NCBI GenBank assembly: GCA_031262265.1
Contig: JAISIB010000083.1
Coordinates: forward strand, 1 to 25,031
Direction of reading: 5' to 3'
Length of the DNA: 25,031 nt
Origin: Prevotellaceae bacterium
GTDB taxonomy: Bacteria; Bacteroidota; Bacteroidia; Bacteroidales; Bacteroidaceae
Position 1 is the first letter of the stretch; every line of letters begins with the position of its first letter. Below the pieces are notes generated by a model. That model did no database searches and had not been told where the DNA came from. It was given only the letters and a program-made list of their open reading frames with translations. Below, piece by piece: positions 9,090 through 16,172 of this stretch. The position numbers and the translations under genes are program-made.

Positions 9090-9189
9090 TAAATTTGTCC
9101 CGATAAAGCAGGCTTTCATATGACAGACGTAGTACCATATACCAAAAGCACCCCTTGTCGAGCAAAGGAGCGGCTTTGTGCGTCTGTTA
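9090..9189 (+). ncRNA. Candidate structured RNA with a -7-like box
   Basis: TAAATTTG at 9090-9097 fits the -7 consensus. Downstream, TGACAGACG (9121-9129) pairs with CGTCTGTTA (9181-9189), 9 bp with one G.U. Inside, AAAGC (9145-9149) pairs with GCTTT (9173-9177), and CCTTG (9153-9157) pairs with CAAAGG (9163-9168) with one bulged A around a TCGAG loop. No clear terminator follows. The reading frame from ATG 9119 would give only 31 residues, rich in rare-looking composition, and is not convincing. No known RNA family is recognised. Confidence 0.3.
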
Positions 9190-9317
9190 ACGAACATTAT
9201 ACCCCCCCCATTTAAGCAAAGTTTTGTTATTTTTCAGTGGCTTCGTGCCTCTACGAAGCCGCTCGTGCTGCGTTCCTGCGGGTGCGACGTGCGCGCCGGA
9301 TTCGTGCGCTTCACAAC

Positions 9318-9401
9318 TTACTCGGATAGTGAAATATCAAAGTCGCTTATGAAAATAACAAAGTCAGTTATCAGCGCAACAAAGCCGCATAATCCAACGC
9401 C
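9318..9401 (+). repeat. Four-unit intergenic array, exact 21-bp period
   Basis: Units start at 9318, 9339, 9360 and 9381. Three of them begin AAAGTC, AAAGTC and AAAGCC, exactly 21 bp apart, and the first begins TTACTCGG, resembling TTACTCGC of the 3528 unit. The core is [CT]CGCnTAT. The array leads directly into the palindromic cluster. Confidence 0.7.
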
Positions 9402-9520
9402 GCAGGTAAGTGTTGAACCCACTTCGGGGTTCAGTGCGTGGGGAACGCCGATACTGCGGGTTTCACCCGCAGTTACGCAAATTGAACGCCTGCGGCGTTC
9501 TGCTACGCCATGGCATACAC

Positions 9521-9615
9521 CAACGCCGCAGCTATATACCATAATCACAGGTGAGCGGTGCGCAACGCCGCAGGTATATACCATAATCACGGGTGAGCGG
9601 TGCACAACGCCGCAG
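9521..9615 (+). repeat. 42-bp direct tandem repeat
   Basis: CAACGCCGCAG recurs at 9521, 9563 and 9605, 42 bp apart. The two complete units share TATATACCATAATCAC and GGTGAGCGGTGC with only a few differences. It lies between the two 98-bp palindromic elements. Confidence 0.85.
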
Positions 9616-9866
9616 GCGTTGAATTTGCGTAACCCCATGCAAGCGGAGCGGAGCGACGCGCAGCTTGGGGTAGTAACCCCTCCTCTCACTACAACTCCGG
9701 CAGGAGTTGAACCCCCTTCGGGGTTCAGTGGATGGGGAACGCCTCCACTGCGGGTTTCACCCGCAGTTACGCAGATTGAACGCCTCCGGCGTTCTGCTAC
9801 GCCCGCTATTCTTTATTCGGACAGTATTTATTCAGACATATCAAAACAAACAAAATTTATTCACTT

Positions 9867-11663
9867 ATGAAGAAAAACCTTTTTTTGGGCGGCCTGCTTG
9901 TATTAGGCTTATTGGCTGCCTGCACACAGATTGAGCAGCCGCCGACAGGCGGCGAGTCGGGCGACCTCGTGACGCTAACCGTTCAGCGGGAGGCAGACCC
10001 CGTGACTCGTGCCGAGCCGGTCGTTCCCGACGGCTACAAGCTGCGCTACATTTTGGAGATTCGCGACAAGGCGGCAACTACTCCTCGCCCCACGCAACGC
10101 TTCGAGCAGGACAACGGCTCGTTCGCTTTCATATTGGACGAGGGCACGTATGACTTTTTGCTCTGGGCGGACTATATCCCCGAAGCCGCGGAGCTGAGCA
10201 AGGCTAAGTATCCGGACAAGTACTACGACACGCAGGACTTGACCAAAGTATCCCGTACGACTGCCGTACCGGACAGTATAGCGGAGTGCATCGCCATGGA
10301 CGCTTTCTTCGGTAGTATTATAGATAGAGATAAGGAAGCGAACGTTGACTTAGAACTTTCGGTGACGTTGAAGCGTCCTTTTGCCCGCATCACCTTGATT
10401 CAGAAGCCGCTCTCATTGTTGGCTACGGTTCGGGCGGTAGGATTCAGTTACGAGGAAGGCTACCAAGCCTTCAACATACAAAAAGGCGATACGGTGTATG
10501 CTCCTGCGAAGAAAGACACCTTGACTCTGACGAACAACGGCGAAGTATTTCAGATGGCGGAGGGAGGTATTTTCGCTTACGCCTATTTGTTTGCTCCTGC
10601 GGACGGCGGCGCAGAGACGAAGAGCGTCATCAACGTATCGTTCTACGGCGATGAGGAGGCTGAGAATAAGATCGGCAATACGTTCGCGCTACCTGCCGAG
10701 CAGCCCTATATGCGTAATTACGTGACGAACATAACCGAGAATTATTTAGACCCCACCGGTGATTTGGACGTCGACCATAATCCGGACTATGAAACAGCTT
10801 TAACAGACGAGGAAGCCATCAGTATTCTGGAAGCCGCCCGTCTGGTTGCTTCTGAGGCAGATGCAATGGCTAACACTTTCTCTCTGGATACTTCGGAAGA
10901 GCTTTTTGCGTTGGCTCATGCCGTTAACAACGGTTTGACGATGCCTGCGGATATCGTGGCGGCCGAGTATGCGTATGCCGGAGCTGTTTACTATCTGGGT
11001 GCCGACATTGATTTGGAAGACGAACCTTGGACGCCGATCGGCGACAGCGAAACAGTTCCCTTTACCGGCGCGTTTGCCGGTATGGATTTAGAGTCTAATT
11101 CCTATCAAATTACCGGTTTGAACGTGGAGCATGCGTCCTATGCCGCGGGGTTATTCGGATACTGCACAGGAATGCTTATCATGTTACAGGTGGACGGGAA
11201 AATCCGAACGGCAGACGAGATCGCCTACGCCGGCGGAATTGTCGGACGGTATGAGAGCAGCTGGATGACCTATTGCAGTTTCTCGGGTACGGTGGAGACG
11301 GCAGCTACGGTAGCGGCCGGCGGCTTGGCAGGAACAGTGATATCGCCTGATGGCCTCGTCCTCTCCAATGTCAGTTTAGCGACGACCGTGACGGCGGCCG
11401 CTACTGCATCGGTCGCTCCGTTGGTCGGCCTTTGGAATAATGGAAACGGCTATGTGGGAGATTTTTGCGCTTGGTTGAATGCTACGACTACGGAAGCGGA
11501 CGAAGCAGGAAACAAGGGCTATGCCACGTTGGAAGAATTGCTTGATCCCGCAGCAATCGCTCTGTTAAATAATGGAGAGGTAACGACAACTGACGGACTC
11601 ATAGTACAATGGGCAAACGTGGACGGAGAATTGAAACTCGTAGCGGTTCCGAGACCAGATTAG
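9867..11663 (+). CDS. Fimbrillin-like / GLUG-motif surface lipoprotein
   Basis: A 598-residue predicted surface lipoprotein. The signal peptide MKKNLFLGGLLVLGLLAAC has its lipobox cysteine at residue 19. Residues about 30-300 resemble the DUF6562/FimA-like fimbrillin domain of Bacteroidales (VTRAEP, then GYKLRYILEI, a long ALKRPFARIT-like strand region, and YMRNYVTNITENY). Residues about 375-530 carry GLUG-like repeats: PWTPIG...FTGAFAGM, ITGLNV, AAGLFGYC, AGGIVGRY, AGGLAGTV. GLUG repeats are usually beta-solenoid adhesin parts. A role in adhesion or as a minor fimbrial component is inferred. No FimB-E-type partners flank it. It follows the repeat cluster, with an AT-rich leader and no SD, and precedes a strong hairpin. 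Confidence 0.8.
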   Translation: MKKNLFLGGLLVLGLLAACTQIEQPPTGGESGDLVTLTVQREADPVTRAEPVVPDGYKLRYILEIRDKAATTPRPTQRFEQDNGSFAFILDEGTYDFLLWADYIPEAAELSKAKYPDKYYDTQDLTKVSRTTAVPDSIAECIAMDAFFGSIIDRDKEANVDLELSVTLKRPFARITLIQKPLSLLATVRAVGFSYEEGYQAFNIQKGDTVYAPAKKDTLTLTNNGEVFQMAEGGIFAYAYLFAPADGGAETKSVINVSFYGDEEAENKIGNTFALPAEQPYMRNYVTNITENYLDPTGDLDVDHNPDYETALTDEEAISILEAARLVASEADAMANTFSLDTSEELFALAHAVNNGLTMPADIVAAEYAYAGAVYYLGADIDLEDEPWTPIGDSETVPFTGAFAGMDLESNSYQITGLNVEHASYAAGLFGYCTGMLIMLQVDGKIRTADEIAYAGGIVGRYESSWMTYCSFSGTVETAATVAAGGLAGTVISPDGLVLSNVSLATTVTAAATASVAPLVGLWNNGNGYVGDFCAWLNATTTEADEAGNKGYATLEELLDPAAIALLNNGEVTTTDGLIVQWANVDGELKLVAVPRPD

Positions 11664-11718
11664 ATTCTTATATTAAACCATCGGATGGTAAGAACTCGGA
11701 ATATCTTACCGCAAAGAA

Positions 11719-11745
11719 AAGGGCTTGTCTTTTCGACAAGCCCTT
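11719..11745. terminator. Strong hairpin between convergent genes
   Basis: AAGGGCTTGTC (11719-11729) pairs perfectly with GACAAGCCCTT (11735-11745) around a 5-nt loop, with A-rich flanking on the 5' side and CGCTTATT on the 3' side. It lies between the convergent fimbrillin-like gene and yebC and probably serves both directions. Confidence 0.75.
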
Positions 11746-11762
11746 CGCTTATTATAGTCGGC

Positions 11763-12491
11763 TTACTCCTCTTCCGAGGGTTTCATATTCGTATAGACGC
11801 TTTGTACGTCCTCGTCGTCTTCCAGCTTCTCAATCATTTTGTCGATAGTCGCCCGCTGCTCCGCAGAGAGTTCCTTCTCATCCGTCGGAATGCGCGTAAA
11901 TTCCGAGCTTTTGATTTCGTAACCATGCTCTTCGAGATATTTCTGTACGGCGTTGAAGGATTGAAATTCCGCGTATATTGTCAACTCGCCGTCCTCTTCG
12001 TCGTAATCTTCGTCTACTCCGTAATCTATTAAGTCAAGGATTAAATCTTCTATCGACATATCCGGCGTTTTCGTAATAGTAAAGACAGATTTACGAGTAA
12101 AGATGAAATCGAGACTACCCGTAGTGCCGAGCGTGCCATTGAACTTGTTGAATATACTACGCACGTTGCCTACCGTCCTCGTCGTGTTATCTGTGGCCGT
12201 TTCCACCAAGACTGCGATTCCGTACGGAGCGTATCCTTCGTACACCATCTCTTTGTAATCTTTCTGGTCTTTGCCCATCGCATTCTTAATAGCCCGCTCC
12301 ACATTGTCTTTCGGCATGTTCTCGCGCTTAGCGTTGGCAATCACGGCGCGCAGATGCGGGTTGTTTTCCGGATCCGGGCCGCCGGCTTTCACCGCAATCG
12401 CTATTTGTTTGCCTATGCGCGTAAATACGCGCGCCATATTGCCCCAACGTTTCATTTTGGTGGCTTTTCTGTATTCAAATGCTCTTCCCAT
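11763..12491 (-). CDS. yebC: YebC/PmpR family protein
   Basis: A 242-residue member of the YebC family. These were named as DNA-binding regulators, and some members have since been linked to translation of difficult peptide motifs. The family signature is intact: MGRAFEYRK start, KRWGNMARVFTRIGKQIAIAVK, GGPDPENNPHLRAVIANAKRE with NMPKDNVERAI, YEGYAPYGIAVLVE and TDNTTRTVGNVRSIFNK. The C-terminal domain is acidic (LEDDEDVQSVYTNM). It starts 16 bp after pheT on the same strand, so the two form one transcript. Confidence 0.96.
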   Translation of the reverse strand: MGRAFEYRKATKMKRWGNMARVFTRIGKQIAIAVKAGGPDPENNPHLRAVIANAKRENMPKDNVERAIKNAMGKDQKDYKEMVYEGYAPYGIAVLVETATDNTTRTVGNVRSIFNKFNGTLGTTGSLDFIFTRKSVFTITKTPDMSIEDLILDLIDYGVDEDYDEEDGELTIYAEFQSFNAVQKYLEEHGYEIKSSEFTRIPTDEKELSAEQRATIDKMIEKLEDDEDVQSVYTNMKPSEEE

Positions 12492-12507
12492 TTTATTTGT
12501 GTATTGA

Positions 12508-14973
12508 TTATCTTAATTTTGCGCCCAATCCGGTTTCCATTTGCTGCTGCAAACGGTTCATCGTCTTCTCTATTACTTTATCCGTCAAGGTTTGTCCTTC
12601 GTCTTGCAAGAGGAAACTTACCGCGTACGACTTCTTTCCTGCTTCGAGGTGCTTACCTTCGTAAACGTCGAATAGCCAAACGTCTTTCAACAACTTACGC
12701 TCCGTTTCATAGGCGACTCGCTCAACGGCAGAAAATTCGACGTCCTTGTCCAATAGTAAGGCCAAATCGCGTTTTACGGCAGGAAATTTAGGCAATTCCT
12801 TGAAGCTAACTTTCACCGTCCGCACGGCGCGCATCAGTTCCGTCCAGTTAAGCTCGGCAAAGAACACGTCGCTATCCACATCCAACGCTTTGAGTAGCTT
12901 TCCGTGCACGATGCCGAATACGACCAACTGCTTTCCGCCGCGCGTACTCAGCGTCAATGCCGACGAGAACACGTCATTTGTCAATTTGCCCATTACCAAA
13001 CTTCGCCGCTCCAAACCTAAGCGCGACAGGATATTCTCCACGTACCCTTTCAACTGATAAACCGATGTTTCCTCCTCAGGATGCGCCCATGCGCCGCTCA
13101 CTCGTTTTCCCGTCAACCATAGCCCCAAACGATAATCTTCGCGATAAGCGGACAGAGGTTTCTCGGGATTCTTCCGATCAACGTCGAAACGATAACAATT
13201 GCCGAACTCAAAGAATTTTAAGTCGGCGTTCTGGCGATTTGCGTTGTGCGCGATAGACTCCAACCCTCCGAAAAGCAGCGTTTGCCGCATCACGTTCAGA
13301 TCGGCACTCAGCGGATTGAGTAGACGAACGGCCTGATCGACAGGATATGCTTCCAAGTGTTCATAATAGGCCGCACGAGTCAGCGAATTGTTGAGTATCT
13401 CTTGAAAACCTGCGCCCACCAATTGCTCGGCTACGATGTTTTGTTGTTTATTTGATTTATCCGTTTCACTACGCGTGTTCAGATTGAGTTTTAGCGACTC
13501 CGGCATGGCTATATTGTTATAGCCGAAGATACGCAGCACGTCTTCTATCACATCCACGTCCCGTTGTACGTCTACGCGATAAGGCGGAACTTCCAATTTC
13601 AGGCTTTCCGGCGTTTCGGAGCTTATCCGCATTTCGAGACTACGTACGATGTTCTTCACGGTTTCCGGCGCGATCTCTTGCCCGATCAGGGAATTGACTT
13701 TTTCGTAAGCCAGCTCCACCTCAAAATCGCGGATGGGCGCGGGATATACGTCTTTCATATCGGAAGATATTACTCCGCCACCCAACTCTTTGACCATCGA
13801 AGCGGCCAATTGGAGGCAGTAAAGCGTATTGTTAGGGTCGATGCCTCGTTCATAACGGAAGGAAGCATCCGTATTTAGTCCGTGGCGACGCGCAGTCTTG
13901 CGAATCCATGTCGGATGGAAGTAGGCACTTTCGATAAACACGTTTTTCGTTGCCTCCGTACAGCCGGATTCCAATCCGCCGAACACACCTCCGATGCACA
14001 TCGGGGTATCATCTGCTCCGCAAATCATTAGATCGTGTTCGGAAAGCTTACGCTCCGCGCCGTCCAACGTCACGAAAGGAGTTCCTGCGGGTAAGGTCTT
14101 TACAACGACTTGTTTGCCGTGGATCTTATCGGCATCGAAACAGTGAAGAGGCTGCCCGAAAGCATGCAATATATAGTTGGATATATCCACTACGTTATTG
14201 ATCGGGCGCACGCCAATCAGGCGCAATTTGTCTTGCAACCATTCCGGGCTTTCTTTCACGGTCACTCCCATGACGGACACACCCGAATAACGCGGACATG
14301 CGGCGGTGTTCTCTACACGAACAGCTATGTCCAGCTCCCGATTGTCCGCATCAAATGAAACCGTCGGGCGCGTTAGTTCCGTTTCATAGCCATGTTGTAG
14401 AAGATAAGCGTATAAATCGCGCGCTACGCCGTAATGTGAGCAAGCATCTGCGCGATTAGGCGTAATATCTACCTCCAATATGTAATCATCCTTTATATCA
14501 TAATAATCTTTTGCGCGTATCCCGACAGACGCATCGGGTGGCAAAACGATAATACCTGCGTGACTGGTGCCGATACCAATCTCATCTTCTGCGCAGATCA
14601 TACCGCAAGATTCAACTCCGCGTATTTTAGACTACTTTATAATATAGGAGTTATCTCCCTGATAAAGCGTCGTACCCACCGTAGCTACTACTACTTTCTG
14701 TCCGGCCGCCACGTTAGGCGCACCACAGACTATCTGCGCAGGTTCACCACCTGTACCTAAATCAACCGTCGTGATATGTAAATGATCGGAGTTGGGATGT
14801 TCTACGCAGGTGAGTACTTCTCCGATTACGATGCCTTCCAGTCCGCCTTTGATGCTTTGCACTCGTTCCACGCTACCGGTTTCTAAGCCGATGGAGGTCA
14901 GTGCGGAAGCGATTTCCTCAGGCGTCAAGTCACACTTTACGTATTCCTTCAGCCAATTATAGGATATGTTCAT
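12508..14973 (-). CDS. pheT: Phenylalanyl-tRNA synthetase beta subunit, interrupted by in-frame TAG
   Basis: The beta chain of PheRS, which with PheS charges tRNA-Phe. Read through one amber codon it is 821 residues, normal for Bacteroidetes. Visible in order: MNISYNWLKEYV start; the EMAP-like tRNA-binding OB domain (about 40-150) with HPNSDHLHITTVDLG and IVCGAPNV; the B3/B4 region with CPRYSGV; the B5 domain (YRVDVQRDVDVIEDVLRIFGYNNI); and the C-terminal FDX-ACB domain (FPAVKRDLALLLDKDV...). Codon 114 (14634-14632) is TAG where the context YIIK-x-SKIRG suggests lysine. The frame is unchanged on both sides. The ATG at 14601 could restart downstream. AAGGAG lies a few bases before the start. 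It is followed by yebC. Confidence 0.9.
14632..14634 (-). other. In-frame amber codon in pheT
   Basis: TAG follows AAG (K) and precedes TCT AAA ATA CGC GGA (SKIRG), all in the pheT frame. A single AAG to TAG change would explain it. The codon falls inside the OB-fold domain, not at a domain boundary. Confidence 0.95.
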
Positions 14974-15052
14974 ATATTCTCCTTCAATGAATAGTTATTA
15001 TCTTCGTTAGATGTTATTTTCTCGCAGTTTGATTTTGTGTTTTCTCCGTTAG

Positions 15053-16171
15053 TTATTGTACGGACGAACTTTGATTTTTGAAGCTGTCTATCAGTTCCTT
15101 TCCAAACAATACCCAAGCGACAGCCGCTACGCCTGCCAAAAAGGCAAAACCAATGAGGATCATCACCTTGCGCGGGCTTGCTGCACGTACGGGCACAACG
15201 GCCGGTTGCACGACCGTGAAGACCGGCGTCACTTCCTGCACTTTGGCGCGCGCCACTTGCAGTTGTTGCGCCAAGTTATTATATACTCCGTACGTCAATG
15301 TCACTTCGTTTTGCAAACGGTCGAGTTCCGTCTGGTAGCTACGCCGTACCACATTCTGACTTTGGTCGGCCATTTGAGCATATACTTGCTGCGCATGGTA
15401 GTATTTCTCTTGCGCTTCAAGATAAATCTTTTCGGTAAATTCCAAATCGTTGCGTGCCTTGTCCGTTCGGTAGTTCGTGATGTAATCTTGCAAGCGACTT
15501 GTCACCGTATCGGCTATCGCGGCCGAGATCTGCGGGTCTTGCATCGAAACAGAAACCGTAATAAGATTTGTTTTATTATCAATGTTTACCGTGATACGCT
15601 TCGTCAATGCGCCTAAGATTTCCGTTTGTTCCGCCGTCAACCTCAATGGGTCTATGAGGCTATCGTCTACTTCTTTTTTTTCCTTACCTATCGACAGTAC
15701 CCAACCCAAGACTTTGAACGGCGCAGCTGTCAAGTAGCTCCACCAAGCCGCACGTTGTTCTTCCTTCATATAGTTATAAAGCGTAGTTCCCGTCGGTAGT
15801 TTGCCTTCGAGGTCGAAAACCGGCACAGTAAACAACTCGGCCATAAAAGGCGTGGTCTTTACGATGTCGGGATAGAGCGTTGACGAAAGAGCATCCGCTC
15901 CCGTCATCGTATTCATATTGATGCCGACCAATGCGCCCAACGAGCCTAAACTACCGGACACGCCGCTCCCCGTTTTGCTCTCAGGTGCCAACATAACGCT
16001 CGTTTCATATTCTTTCGGGATACTGAAAGCAACTACCAATCCTACGAGGATTGCTACGCCAACCCACTTGATAATGAACAGACGCGCGTCCCATACTTTC
16101 TTTGCCAACGCCAATAAATCGATTTCCGCTTCTTGCGGCGGCATGTTCGGGGTAATCTGTGTGTCTGCCAT
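15053..16171 (-). CDS. Wzz-type polysaccharide chain-length determinant
   Basis: A 372-residue inner-membrane polysaccharide co-polymerase of the Wzz/PCP family, which sets chain length or links export to assembly. The N-terminal cytosolic segment EIDLLALAKKVWDAR precedes TM1 (about 32-50). The periplasmic part carries the Wzz motif IPKEYETSVMLAPE and a long coiled coil around 230-310 (EFTEKIYLEAQEKYYHAQQVYAQMADQ). The second TM is about 335-357 (VMILIGFAFLAGVAAVAWVLFG), preceded by the proline-rich VQPAVVPVRAASPRKV. There is no C-terminal tyrosine kinase domain, unlike Wzc. It starts 1 bp after the wza-like gene, so the pair is one operon. Glycosyltransferases and flippase are not in the window. 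Confidence 0.92.
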   Translation of the reverse strand: MADTQITPNMPPQEAEIDLLALAKKVWDARLFIIKWVGVAILVGLVVAFSIPKEYETSVMLAPESKTGSGVSGSLGSLGALVGINMNTMTGADALSSTLYPDIVKTTPFMAELFTVPVFDLEGKLPTGTTLYNYMKEEQRAAWWSYLTAAPFKVLGWVLSIGKEKKEVDDSLIDPLRLTAEQTEILGALTKRITVNIDNKTNLITVSVSMQDPQISAAIADTVTSRLQDYITNYRTDKARNDLEFTEKIYLEAQEKYYHAQQVYAQMADQSQNVVRRSYQTELDRLQNEVTLTYGVYNNLAQQLQVARAKVQEVTPVFTVVQPAVVPVRAASPRKVMILIGFAFLAGVAAVAWVLFGKELIDSFKNQSSSVQ

Positions 16172-16172
16172 A

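Larger units (their letters stand above)
9239..9803. repeat. Palindromic REP-like repeat cluster
   Basis: About 565 bp of GC-rich non-coding DNA dense in palindromes. A 98-bp element occurs twice (9412-9509 and 9706-9803, about 90% identical by eye). Each copy contains the hairpins GAACCC...GGGGTTC, ACTGCGGGT-TTC-ACCCGCAGT and GAACGCC-nnn-GGCGTTC. Other hairpins are GGCTTCGT/ACGAAGCC (9239-9260) and AACTCC-GGCA-GGAGTT (9693-9708). Similar intergenic palindromes are widespread in Bacteroidetes genomes and recall REP elements mobilised by REP-associated transposases elsewhere, but no such gene is here. A long frame across the region is a by-product of the repeats. Confidence 0.85.

Noticed and set aside
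9521..9615. Possible CRISPR array from the 42-bp repeats
   Set aside because: Repeats are directly adjacent with no unique spacers, and no cas genes are present.
9178..9870. A 230-codon open frame across the palindromic cluster
   Set aside because: Its translation consists of the repeated elements (for example two near-identical SGFS-GWGTP-type blocks) and the opposite strand is open as well; it is a by-product of GC-rich repeats without stops.
14601..14634. Frameshift in pheT
   Set aside because: The upstream and downstream parts are in the same frame; only a TAG codon separates them.
12508..14973. Genome-wide reassignment of TAG
   Set aside because: TAG terminates at least nine other genes in the window at the expected family lengths.
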